This document shows positions 1 through 9,924 of a stretch of DNA of 64,000 bases, piece after piece. Location: assembly GCA_015143295.1 (NCBI GenBank), contig CM026556.1, positions 21,948,547 to 22,012,546 on the forward strand, written 5' to 3'. The stretch's first letter is position 1. Each line of letters starts with the position of its first letter. Made by a program: the position numbers and the translations under genes. Origin of the DNA: Tetracentron sinense. Its lineage: Eukaryota > Streptophyta > Magnoliopsida > Trochodendrales > Trochodendraceae. The notes below the pieces were generated by a model, which was given only the letters and a program-made list of their open reading frames with translations, was not told the DNA's origin and did not search any database.

Positions 1-300
1 GCCTTGTAGGCCCGGGTGGAGCCCGGTAGGCTTAGGCCCGGTAGGCCGAGAAGGAGTCCGGTGGACTAGGGTTCGGCCTGGATTCGGCTCGGTAGGCCTA
101 GGGTGAAGCCCGGTAGGCTTAGATTGGGCCCGGTAGGCCAAGGTAGAAGCCCGGTAGGCTAAGGGTTAAGCCCGGTAGGCTTGGGTTCGGCCCGGTAGGC
201 CTAGGGTTAAGCCCTGTAGGCTTGGATCGGCCCGGTAGGCCTGGGGTTAAGGTCCAAACTCAGTATTATGGTCCTTAAAAGTTAATTTGTTTATTTCAGG
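1..300. repeat. GC-rich short-motif repeat resembling part of the Tat LTR
   Basis: About ten imperfect copies of the motif CCCGGTAGGC lie in the first 240 bases, separated by GGGTTAAG-type spacers. The same motif occurs inside the Tat-type LTR near 54480-54550, also followed by TTAACC/GGTTAA-rich DNA. I infer that this is the edge of a related LTR cut by the window boundary. No coding potential was seen. Confidence 0.55.
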
Positions 301-344
301 AGTTTTTCCCAGTGGTTAAGGATGCTTAACCGCGGTTAAGGGAA

Positions 345-712
345 GAGGTCACCATGGTTAAGGGGCTTAACCATTTGACAAATCCGGTTATCACCCCTAG
401 AGGTCACCACGTGTCTCCTTTGACACCCCTTAACCTTGGGTAAGGTTCATACACCCATTTTTGGAATTTTTTAAAATATTAATTCTATTTTTAAAATTAA
501 AAAACTGTTTTTAATATTAAAAAAAACTCTAAAAACAGTTTTTTTATTTAAAAAAAAGAATTAATATTTTTTTAAAAAAAAACCAAAAATAGGGGGATGA
601 ACCCTAGGGGTGGATGAACCTTACCCACGGTTAAGGGCTGTCAAAGGAGACACGTGGCGACCTCTAGGGGTGATAACCGGATTTGCCAAATCCGGTTACC
701 ACCGTAGAGGAT
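345..712. mobile_element. Fold-back MITE, family A copy 1
   Basis: The arms at about 380-455 and 600-700 are reverse complements. From the outside in they contain a terminal hairpin, CCCCTAGAGG, a CACGTG box (408-413 and 651-656), GACACCCCTTAACC, and GGTTCA next to an AT-rich core. The right end carries a perfect hairpin (674-685 with 687-698, 12-bp arms). The left hairpin is decayed. There is no ORF, so the element is non-autonomous. The superfamily is not clear because no target duplication could be fixed. Confidence 0.8.
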
Positions 713-739
713 TTGACTCCATCCAAAATATGTCTTTTG

Positions 740-1003
740 ATAGGAGTAGTTTGGTAATTAATTGCCAAGGCTTTGGAGTTTCTCTGGCACACGCTAGAGA
801 GGGCATCCATACATGAAGCGCCACTGGTAGGGAGAAGTCATTTCATCTCTCCCCTGATTTTTGACTTCTCCCCATTTGATGTCTCTCCCTTTTATCTCAC
901 CAGTGTCAAATATTGGTTAGGTGGTGTATGGATGCCGGAGAGCACCTCTCTGGCTTGTGCCAGAGAGACTCGAAAGCCAATTGGCAAACTATGAATAGGA
1001 GCT
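740..1003. mobile_element. Fold-back MITE, family B
   Basis: The left arm (about 742-815, with TAGTTTGG, GCCAAGGCTTT and CTCTGGCAC) is the reverse complement of the right arm (about 925-1001). The shared inner motif GCATCCATACA is read on both arms. Each arm holds its own small hairpin. The right one is perfect: CTCTCTGGC at 946-954 pairs with 959-967. The centre at 827-885 is a further weak palindrome. There is no transposase. It has the same plan as family A (hairpins inside terminal repeats) but a different sequence. Confidence 0.65.
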
Positions 1004-1074
1004 CAGACTAGTTAATGGTTTTTTTTCTTAGATTCTGGTTCATGAGATAACGGGAGCAAACGAAAAAGGCCCAG

Positions 1075-1426
1075 GATTCTCTCAAGTTGCAACTTGAGAG
1101 GATCTCTCAAGTTGGCCCCTAGAGGTCGCCACGTGTCTCTTTTGACACCCCTTAACCATGGGTAAGGTTCACCCACCCCTAGGGTTCTCTCACCCATCCT
1201 TGGTTTTTTCTTTTTATATTAATTATTATTTTTTAAATTAAAAAACTGTTTTTAATATTAAAAAACTCTAAAAACAGTTTTTTTAATTTAAAAAATAATA
1301 ATTAATATAAAGAAAAAAAACCAAGGATGGGTGAGTGAACCCTAGGGGTAGGTGAACCTTACCCATGGTTAAGGGGTGTCAAAAGAGAGACGTGGCGACC
1401 TCTAGGGTTCCAACTTGAGAGAATCC
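1075..1426. mobile_element. Fold-back MITE, family A copy 2
   Basis: The outermost 16 bases (1075-1090) are the exact reverse complement of 1411-1426. The arms carry the family A core (CCTAGAGGTCGCC, CACGTG at 1130-1135, TTAACCATGGGTAAGGTTCA) around an AT-rich centre. The left terminal hairpin (1079-1100) is a perfect 22-bp palindrome. Its sequence, CTCAAGTTG with CAACTTGAG, is unlike that of the other copies. The right arm has GACGTGG in place of CACGTGG. Confidence 0.82.
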
Positions 1427-1705
1427 GCTCTCAACCAAAAATTGGGTATTTTGGTTTGCTTTACCGAGCCCTTTTTTTGGTTTGTTTCAGTTGTCTCTTG
1501 AACCATAGCTTTTGTTGATAGTTAATTAATCTCTTTTTTCTATGGAAATGAGAAACGGACCACGGCGGTCTGCCTTGATCTCATTGGTCCAAACCCTCTT
1601 TTTTAATACCCATTAAGTGTGGTTAAGATTTACTCAACCCTAAGCTTCATCCATTGAACTTGGTTTTTAGAGAAAAATATATATTTATTATAAGCCTGGT
1701 GATCT
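1427..1705. other. Spacer between MITE copies, nothing recognised
   Basis: Ordinary AT-rich sequence separates family A copies 2 and 3. I see no gene, RNA or repeat here. Confidence 0.5.
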
Positions 1706-2046
1706 TCTCCGGTTGTAACCGGTTTTTGACAAAACCGGTTACTCCCCTGTGGTCACCAAATGACCCTTTTTACACCTCTTAACTGTGGTTAAGATTCACC
1801 TACCCCTAGGGTTCACCCACCTATATTTGGTTTTTTAAAAAAATATTTAAAATAAATTAACCCTAGGAGTTGGTAAATTTTAACCACGGTTAACAAATTT
1901 TTAAAATATTTTCTTTAAAAAACCAAGGATAGGTGGGTGAACCTTAGGGGTGAGTGAATCTTAACCATAGTTAAGAGGTCTCAAAAGGCACATGTGGCCA
2001 CCTTAGAGTGTAACCGGTTTTGGCAAAACCGGTTACAACTGGAGAG
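1706..2046. mobile_element. Fold-back MITE, family A copy 3, in the PRP promoter region
   Basis: Both termini keep strong hairpins: TAACCGGTTTT at 1716-1726 pairs with 1731-1741, and 2011-2022 pairs with 2024-2035 (12-bp arms). The inner arms carry the family core TTAACTGTGGTTAAGATTCACC. The G-box is eroded to CACATGTGG on the right. The element ends about 105 bp before the TATA box of the pathogen-related gene, so it lies within the likely promoter. Confidence 0.82.
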
Positions 2047-2150
2047 GAATAGGTGCCTTATCATAATTTATTTAGGCTTAAGCATGGTTAAAAGGGATCG
2101 GACACGCTGCAGTCAGATAGGAGGTCCCCTTGTCGGTACTCTTTTTTCTC

Positions 2151-2213
2151 TATATAAACCCTCTACCCGATCCACATCTCATCGCTCTCTCTCTCTTTCT
2201 CTATATCTCTTTC
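2151..2213 (+). promoter_or_regulatory. TATA box and CT-rich leader of the pathogen-related gene
   Basis: TATATAAA at 2151-2158 lies 58 bases before the ATG at 2216. A CT-repeat stretch (about 2186-2213) follows, typical of plant 5' leaders. The transcription start is inferred at about 2180-2190. Confidence 0.7.
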
Positions 2214-2215
2214 TC

Positions 2216-3669
2216 ATGGCTTCCACTGTTGATGGTCATGGATATGTGGTTAAGGAAGATAAGTACAGGTCACATATACATGGTGAAGGGGAGAAGAATA
2301 CCCAGTGGAGATTTGGAGGTCCTCCCAACTATGATGTTGTAAACAAGCTCTTTGAAGAAGGCCGAACTCAGGTACCTGATATCAAATACCATCTTCTGTC
2401 CCTAGACCCCTCCCTCCCTCCTATTGTTGATAGAGATGCTAGTGATTGTAAATTATATTCCCTCTGCTAGTGTCTTCCTTCTCTATGTAACCCCTTTGGG
2501 CTCAGTATATGCTTACTTCTTCTATGAATTCTCAACAAACTAGTTTTCGTACAATTAGATATTATCGACAAAATATAAAAGTTTATATACATAAATATAT
2601 ACCCCTATAAATATATATATATATGGGAAATGCTTTTGAGACCCCAGAAGGGTCGACCACCGACACATCGTGCCCATGCACAGGATTTCAGGCGGAGCTC
2701 ACCATGTGAAGATGAGTCCACCATGTGCTTGCATCTGGTTTTCTGTCTCTCTTTCCTCTCTACTTTCTTCAAAATGCTTTTTTTTAGCAGGGCATATTTT
2801 TTTTTTTCCAGAAACAATATTATTATCATTAGTTTATAAAATAGAATTATAAATCTTATATTTATTCATTCATGTATTTTTTTTCGTTTTTTGTAGGAAT
2901 GGCCCAAGGGATCCCTGGAGGAGAGTGTGCAACGCCTGGTGAAGACATGGGAAATGGAGATTTTCCATAAAACTTGTGTGGATGACTTCAAAACCATAAA
3001 CCCTGAGAAATACAGCCTTAGCCTTAACGGTATCAACTGTTTTTTCTCTTTTCTTGAAAATATTTACTTCAGTTCCTCATTTAGTCCTACAAGTTTGAAA
3101 GCTTCTCATGGAATACAGGAAGAAAACCCATGGCCCTGGGAGAGATAGTGCAACTTGGAGGCTACAATGTATTGTTGCAGACCTCCATGCCCGAGAGTTT
3201 ACGTGCATATAATCCATCTGTTGAAACATCGGAATCGTCTCATCAGATCTTCACAACGACGTTCCCTCGTGGTTTCGCCATGGAAGTTCTTCAAGTTTAT
3301 TCGGGTCCTCCGGTAATCGCATACAAGTTTAGGCATTGGGCTTTCATGGAGGGTCCTTTCAAAGGCCATGCTCCCACAGGAGAGATGGTAGAGTTTTATG
3401 GAGTAGGAATCTTCATGGTATCCTTTTCTTCTCTTTGTTTCTCTTCTTCTTGTTCTACATTTGTTACTAATCCACAGATGCTCGTTAGTTTTCTTACAAT
3501 ATTTTTACGGCATATTTTCCAGGTCGATGAATCGATGCGAGTCGAGAAGGTCGAGTTCTTCTATGACCCCGGCGAATTGATCGGAAGCCTTATCAAAGGT
3601 CCTTCCATAGATGGGTCGGAGGGCTCAGCAACTTCATCTCTGGGCTGCCCCTTCTTGAACAAATCCTAA
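2216..3669 (+). CDS. Pathogen-related protein (PRP1 / At1g78780 type), four exons
   Basis: Exons are 2216-2371, 2897-3029, 3119-3417 and 3523-3669. All three introns are GT-AG, the phases agree, and the joined frame has 245 codons including TAA (244 residues), the usual size for the family. Recognisable blocks are DKYRSHIHGEGEKNTQWRFG and PNYDVVNKLFEEGRTQ in exon 1, EWPKGSLEE in exon 2, and PFKGHAPTGEMVEFYGV in exon 3. The family is known from barley pathogen-related protein and Arabidopsis At1g78780. It has an NTF2/SnoaL-like fold and is stress- or pathogen-induced, but its biochemical activity is not established. The start at 2216 was chosen because MAS begins the family alignment; an in-frame ATG at 1994 lies inside the upstream MITE. 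No signal peptide is evident. Intron 1 (525 bp) is the longest. All key blocks are present, so it is probably functional. Confidence 0.9.
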
Positions 3670-3925
3670 ACCTCAAAAAACTAGTTTCTGAGGTTCTTAG
3701 AATTGTGTAATCTCTTAAGTGCTACATTTGAGTGGTATGTGACCGAATTATGAAATAAGTGGGCATAACCGCATCTTAATCTGTAGTAAATTAATTTGTA
3801 TCTTAAGTTCATGTGAGTACAGGCTGAATTACATAATCTTTTCTTTTTTCTTCTTTGGTAACGGAGGGTGTCCCAACCCTGACAAGGTAGGACTAGTCCG
3901 ATGCACGCAATCACCTGCATTGGGT
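3670..3925. other. 3' flank of the pathogen-related gene
   Basis: This is the presumed 3' UTR and downstream flank. I see no clear AATAAA signal close to the stop and no other feature. Confidence 0.4.
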
Positions 3926-4345
3926 AGGGGCGAAGCCAGTAATTTAATATGAGGAGAGCACATTTTAGGGGATGGGGATTCGGGCGTAGCCCCTGAAAAT
4001 TTTTTTTGACAACTAAGTTTTTGGGTCATTTCTTCCTTACATTTTGTATATATCCTATATGTATTGTTTCTTCTTGTTTACTGAAGCAGTTGTCCCCCTA
4101 TCTTATGACTATGCCCTATTAAATAACATAGTATAAAAATATATTTGATTTTAAATGTTTAGAGGTCTCCTTACGCAATGACTATATGTCATATTAAATA
4201 ACATAATATATTTTTTAAAAGTTCAGGAGCAGTTGTCTCCTTGTTCAATAACTATGCCCTATAAAATAATTAAACAAAATAGTTAAAAAGATTTTTTTAA
4301 AAAAAAATTAATGGGATAGTTGCCCCATGAATAATCTTCCAACCA
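3926..4345. repeat. Dispersed repeat, possibly hAT-like, GGGGCGAAGCCAG type
   Basis: The segment opens with TAGGGGCGAAGCCAG, which resembles the end of widespread plant hAT-like repeats (established knowledge, weak match). It then repeats GCAGTTGTCxCCxT, ACTATGCCCTATTAAATAA and AACATAGTATA with variation. The reverse complement of 17925-18150 carries the same blocks, so this is a dispersed family with copies in both orientations. No ORF. Confidence 0.45.
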
Positions 4346-4349
4346 AGCT

Positions 4350-4576
4350 CTTTGAAGTCTGGTTACAACTTATAATACTAAAGCCTTTTAATTCTAGTTA
4401 ACAACTATAATCTTTGGAGTAAATATTTTTTATTAATTTTTTAAGAATCAAGATTAGGTGGTTGAACCCTAAGGGTTAGTGAATCTTAATCACGGTTTAG
4501 AGGTATTAAAAGGGACACATCTTGACCTTTTGGTTATAACCAGACTCCAAGGAGTCCAATTATAATAGTAGAAGAT
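4350..4576. mobile_element. Fold-back MITE, family A copy 4 (decayed)
   Basis: The right arm is recognisable (AGATTAGGTGGTTGAACCC, GGTTAGTGAATCTTAATCAC) and ends in a hairpin with ACTCC/GGAGT arms near 4535-4560. The left arm keeps only the inner half of its hairpin (AGTCTGGTTACAACT near 4357). The left arm is largely deleted. Confidence 0.6.
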
Positions 4577-4683
4577 TCTGAGTCTTAGTAAACCATATTT
4601 AAATATAAAATAACCGAAGGGGGCACCCACCTCCATGTCCATGCTATGATATATATAAATATATACTTTTTAAAAACTGCTTT

Positions 4684-4697
4684 CCCCCCCCCCCCCC
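4684..4697. repeat. C14 homopolymer
   Basis: Fourteen consecutive C residues. Homopolymer length is prone to assembly error. Confidence 0.9.
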
Positions 4698-4863
4698 TTT
4701 GCCCCTGGCATCGGGTAAGCCCAGTAGGAGTAAAACTTTGGGGATCTCTCCCAAAACAGCAACAAACTGAGCTATCCTTGCGGATTCTATTACATTGTCG
4801 TGGAAAGTTACGTAGTAAATTAAACATGATCTGTTCAAAAAGAGTTTGTTGTGTTTTATGAAA

Positions 4864-5188
4864 GGAATAAAATCATTCCTCTACAGTTATAACCGGACTT
4901 GAGGGAGTCCGGTTACGCCCATGAAGTTGCCATGTGTCCCTTTTGACTCCTCTTAACCGTGGTTAAGATTCAACCACCTATCCTAATTTTTTAGAAAAAA
5001 ATATTTTAATATTTTTCCAACTATGATTAAAATATTTTTTTATTGTTTTTTTCCTAAAAACCAAGGATAGGTGGGTGAACCCTAGGGGTGGGTGAATCTT
5101 AACCACGGTTAAGAGGTGTCAAAACGGATACATGGCAACCTCAGGGGCGTAATCAGACTCCCCTGAATCTGGTAGAGGATTTTATTCC
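4864..5188. mobile_element. Fold-back MITE, family A copy 5
   Basis: The termini match as inverted repeats (GGAATAAAATC then CCTCTAC on the left; GTAGAGGATTTTATTCC on the right). The left hairpin is TAACCGGACT at 4890-4899 with 4906-4915. The core has CTTAACCGTGGTTAAGATTC on the left and the matching right arm at about 5065-5115. The G-box is eroded. The right hairpin is degenerate. Confidence 0.8.
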
Positions 5189-5239
5189 TTTATGATATTA
5201 TTTAGCATCCTCTAAACTCGTCATTTAAGGTGCAAATAC

Positions 5240-8200
5240 AAATTTCCTAAATGCTAAGGTAAGGGGTCGTGCTTCTTGGGGGTGGAGATGTCACAACACA
5301 AAATCCCACCTAGGGGAAATGAGACTCTGGTGTCGTGAACTCACATACAAATCATCCTATGAGAGAGCATATAAGGTAGAGCAAATAGTGAACTTGAAAA
5401 TTTCTTCTATATAATAAGGTTCCATGTCGCTCTTCCTCAACCATAAGGCCACATGTCTAGGCCCCTATCATCAACATGATGATCCCAAGCAAGCTCCTGC
5501 TCGACCCTCGGTTTTGGAGCATGATCATCTAACCTGTAACCTACCGAAATAACAATTCGGATGAGTATTGAATACTCAGCGTATACAAACTACTAACTCA
5601 CAATGTTATAAAACATTAACATGTCATGCAAAGTACAGTTTAACAGAACATATGCATAATCAGAGTGCGAAAGTTAAAACAATATAACAATTGCATATTC
5701 TCGAAAAGCATACTTTAAATCATACTTTGAATTTGTACATTCACAAAACGTATTTCAAATATCTTATGAGTTTCTTATGAATCTTATAAATCTTTTGAGT
5801 TCCTTATTAGTCTTCTTATGAGACTTATGAGTTCCTTATTTGTCTTATGAGTCTTCATGTAGAAACATAAATCTTAGGAGGTTTTACGAGAATCAATAGC
5901 TTATGAGTTCGTATGAGTCCTTGTGAGTTTTCTTATGAGACTTTCTTGTGAGCAAGAGGTTAGTACCCACAAAACCCTGGGGTACCAACCTCCTTGACTA
6001 TCTACTTAACTTATGAGACTTTTTGTGAGCAAGAGGTTAGTACCCGCAAAACCCTGGGCTACCAACCTCCTTGACAATCTAGTTAACTTATGAGACTTCT
6101 TGTGAGCCAGAGGTTAGTACCCGCAAAACCCTGGGCTACCAACCTCCTTGATTTCTTGTGAGCAAGAGGTTAGTACCCGCAAAACCCTGAGCTACCAACC
6201 TCCTTGACAATCTAGTTAACTTATGAGACTTCTTGTGAGCCAGAGGTTAGTACCCGCACAACCCTAAGCTACCAACCTCCTTGATTTCTTGTGAGATATG
6301 CATGATGCCTTGAGAGATCCTTATGAGCATAGAGAATATATGAGACTTATGAGTACTTATGAGCGTTGCTTATGGGAATTCCTTATGAGCTTTACTTATG
6401 AGCTTTTGCTTATGAGTTATACTTATGAGCCTTCGGATACCCGTACTTATGAGAAATCTCAGTAATACAAAACATACACGTGCATAGCATGGAGTACTTG
6501 TGAGCATAGAGAAATTGTGAGCATGATGGTATAATTTAAAAAGCATTTAAACATCATAACATGCCCATAGAACTACAAACATAGAAATATCCTATGCGTG
6601 CTTAAAGCATTGGTGAACATTAGAGAGTACTTGTGAGCATTATAGTGATCATAGAAAGCTTCCGACATTGAGTCACATGCATAAGGTATTTAGGAGCATC
6701 ATGCATAGAGTACTTAGAAGCAGCATAGTATTCTTAGAGAGTGATTAGAATATAGAAAAAAATCATGGAATTTCATGCATGTAATTATAATAGTGCGCAC
6801 ATGGTCTCTTTAGCCTATTTAATCAAAACCATCTATTTCCATATTCTCATTTATACAAAACTCTATTATGCAAACATGGTAGGCAAGGAAAACCATTAAA
6901 CTCATGGAAATCCCAATTTCATTTCAGTTGCTTCAATAGTATACACATGTAAGGCTCTATGCCTTAGTTTTTCTCCAAAACGTGTTTCAATAGATACTAA
7001 GCATTAACGAATTAGAACATGAAGAGAGTTAGTAGATTGTATCTACTTCATTTCATCTAAATAATATACTTTTCATCTTACTTTAATTATGTTTCATCAA
7101 AACCATGTAATTTTCCTAAAAACTCAAGCCTTTCATCATACTTAAATCATGAATCCTAACATAGCTAGTTAGTAAAAAGTATCTACAAATTTGCATCCAA
7201 AATTATAGTTTACTAATTACGAAGCATGAATGAATCATAACAAGGTAGTTAGTAGCTTGTTCTACCTTTCGAAAATTGGATCCCTACAGTTTCTCGCTTT
7301 GGAATACTACTTGGAGGCAAGAGAAAGCTTTGAGGAAGCTTTTGAATCAATCTCAAGCTTGAGAAAGCTTGAGGAAAACAAGATCCAAGCTTTAGGAAAG
7401 CTTGAGAATGACTTGAGAAAGTCCTTGAGTCAAAATCCGGACTCCACTTGATCACTAACACAAACCCTAGAAGAAACCCCTCGTCTCTCTTTCTCTATCA
7501 AACTTTCTCTCAAAAACTTGTTGAGGGTTGTAGAAACCCTAACACCCACGAAATGGTGCTTAAATAGGCAAGAAGGGTGAGGCCAAAGACCCTTACACCC
7601 TTAAAAGATCTTAGGAGGTCGGCTACAAGGCAAAAACAAGCACCAAGGATCTATCGGTCATGAGCACCGATAAATCTTTCAAAAAACCCCTCACTGTGTA
7701 AAAATACCATACAAAAATGAGCTTGACCGATCTATCAGTCATGACCATGGATAGATCCTTAGTGGACGAATCTATCAGTCATAAAACAGATCTATCCTTG
7801 GTCATCCCTTCACCCGTTTTTCTCACTGCGGTATTTCGACCATGACTATTGACTCCCTCACCGGATTTTGACAATTCAACTTGCGTTAGACTCGTCTTTC
7901 AAAGGGGAACAACTTTCATGTTTTTCAAAACTCCTAATTCTTCTTTATTTATGGTCCAAAGTTGCCTTAAAGCTGAAAGGTCCTGAAGTTTCAGCAAGAA
8001 AATGATGGAAAATCCACATTTGACTTAACTTCGACTCCAAATATGGAAAAATGATAAACATGACCCTCGAAGAGGATTCTGATATCTTTAATGGCTCAAG
8101 AATCACTCGATTCTGATTAGCGGTGAGAAAACTAGAGTTCTCTCAAGTTGAGGGTATTTCTAGACATCCCTCTTTCCGACACTTAGAGCATTGTATTCTC

Positions 8201-8354
8201 TTGTTTCATTTATCCCAAACACCCTAAAATACTTCTCATACATATTTTTATCATTCGCAACCTCCTTTCATTTTAAAACATGAACCCACAATTCATTAAG
8301 GCTTTAGGCCTTGAAAAACACTATTCACAACCTACTTGGTTCTGGGGTTCTACA
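5240..8354 (-). mobile_element. Gypsy-type LTR, reverse orientation (probable solo LTR)
   Basis: Read on the - strand it begins TGTAGAACCCCAG at 8354. Its first 100 bases resemble the LTR that starts at 63619 (TGTAGAACCCCGG, then GTGAATAGTG and AAGGCCTAA). Further in come short GATCTATCGGTC-type palindromes (7660-7810), a TATA-like CCTATTTAAG at about 7560, a GAGTATTCAATACTCAT block near 5555 matching the Tekay LTR at about 38490, and TGTGACATCTCCACCCCCAAG near the far end. No internal domains, primer site or partner LTR were seen, so a solo LTR is the simplest reading. The left boundary is approximate (5238-5280) and no target duplication could be confirmed. Confidence 0.65.
5931..6284. repeat. 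Tandem repeat inside the LTR, five units of 65-79 bp
   Basis: Five consecutive units start at about 5931, 6010, 6087, 6152 and 6220. Each contains GAGGTTAGTACCCGCA and GCTACCAACCTCCTTGA; GAGGTTAGTA pairs weakly with TACCAACCTC within a unit. Units 1 and 2 (and 4) end in an AACTTATGAG spacer, while units 3 and 5 end TTGATTTCTTGTGAG, giving a long/short alternation. The flanks (5760-6500) are rich in scattered CTTATGAG. Confidence 0.85.
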
Positions 8355-9760
8355 GGAGAAGCATGCTAGAAGGACATTCAATCCTAAAATTAGGCCTTCA
8401 ATGGAATGTTGGGTCCGGAGATTCGTTGCAATTATGACATGACCCATGGATTCCAAATCATCCTAGCTTCCTGGTGGACCCTGAAGAGGGCATTTGGAAC
8501 CTTAATCAACTCCAGAACCTATTCCATAGAGATACAGTGGCAGAAATTTGGAAAATATCTCTCAGTCACACAAAAACCCCTGATAAGCTTGTATGGTGAT
8601 ACACGAAAGATGGCGTTCAAAGTCAACTCATTGAATCACCTTGCAAAGCACCTCTTTGACTCTAGAACCCCATCTTCAAGTTCATCCCACATTCAAGAAT
8701 ATGATCCTCAATGGTGGAAGATCTGGAAAATTCCTATCCCACCCCAAGATCCAGCTCCTCATATGGTGCCTTTGTCACAATGACGTAGTTGTTGCGGCTA
8801 ATCTTAGGAGGCAGAATATACCTGTTGACAAGCTATGCCCCCTATGCAAGACAGAGACAGAATCAATTGTTCATCTTTTCCTCCACTGCCCATGTGCAAG
8901 ATCAATATGGTTTGGCTCCCATCTATTGCTTCATTTGCCGGAAACTGCTCCCACCTCCTTTTCCAGTTGGTGGTCCGAGTGGTCAAGACACCAAGAGTTT
9001 GCATCTAGCAATAAAGAGTTGGCAATCCAAATGGGGATGGTCATCTGGAGTATTTGGACAATCCATAACGAATCTATATTTAAGGGGGCAAGGCTAGATC
9101 CGATTAGAGCCATTGGCCTCGCAAATCAATTAGTAGAAGAGATCCTATCAATAGGACAAATATTGAGGAGTTCAATCAACCAGTCCTACCCCTTCTTGTG
9201 GAACAAAGATGAATCTGTAGACAAATGGACTCCCCCTAATCAGTCTTGGATAAAAGTTAACGTTGATAGCGCATGCAGCTTTACCATCGGGCTTGGCAGC
9301 AGGAGCAGGATCAGTTGCTCGCAACCACGAAGGTAGATGCCTTAGCCAATTAGCTCTACCCCTACTCGGGGGATCAGCCCTAAAGGCAGAAGCAGAAGTT
9401 GTCCGCTTGGGAATCTCCTTAGCGTTAAAAAACCGCTGGAGATGAGTTATAATTGAGTCTGATTCCAAAATAGTCATTGACATTCTCACCCATCCGATTA
9501 CTCCTCCGTGGGACATCTAGGCTCTAATAGCAGATATTAATAGTCTCCATCCTCAGTTTCAGAGCTTACTTTTCCAGTTTGTAAAACGTGGGACCAACTA
9601 TGAGGCCCACGGGCAAGCACAAAAAGCTCTAAACTTAAGTTTAAATCTCCCTTCTTTTGAGGCGGTAAGGGCATTACCATCGCCTAATTCGGGTCCTGTA
9701 ATGCTAATTTCTCAGTGATGAATTGATGATTTACAACCCACCCCAAAAAAAAGTACTTAG
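8355..9760 (+). mobile_element. LINE (L1-type) 3' fragment: zf-RVT and RNase H domains
   Basis: The fragment is 5'-truncated and frameshifted. In order it shows WNVGSGDSLQLWHDPWIPN-like sequence, a zinc-binding RT domain (CPLCKTETESIVHLFLHCP, about 8840-8890), the linker with IQMGMVIWSIWTIHNESIF, and an RNase H-like domain starting WIKVNVDSA (about 9247). The RNase H part breaks into another frame at about 9263-9445 and continues with IESDSKIVIDIL. The 3' end is near the A-run at 9746-9753. It abuts the LTR end at 8354 exactly, which suggests the LTR element inserted into it or the LINE landed beside it. Confidence 0.85.
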
Positions 9761-9924
9761 GCCATGTGCTAAGTGAATAAGCCAAAGGGGCAAATATATA
9801 TATCGGGAAATTAGGAAACTGGAAAACGGACCAAAAGGTCATCTTCCAAACCGATCACCCAATTGCAAATTGACACGTGACAGTAAACTATTATTTTATT
9901 TTAAACTTTATTTCTCTATCCTAA
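9761..9924. other. Short spacer, nothing recognised
   Basis: AT-rich sequence between the LINE end and the next LTR-like segment. No feature seen. Confidence 0.4.

Noticed and set aside
5931..6284. CRISPR-like repeat and spacer pattern
   Set aside because: Plant LTR context, units almost fully repeated without unique spacers, and no cas genes.
8641..9336. 231-codon ORF as a host gene
   Set aside because: It is the zf-RVT to RNase H tail of a LINE, with frameshifts on both sides.
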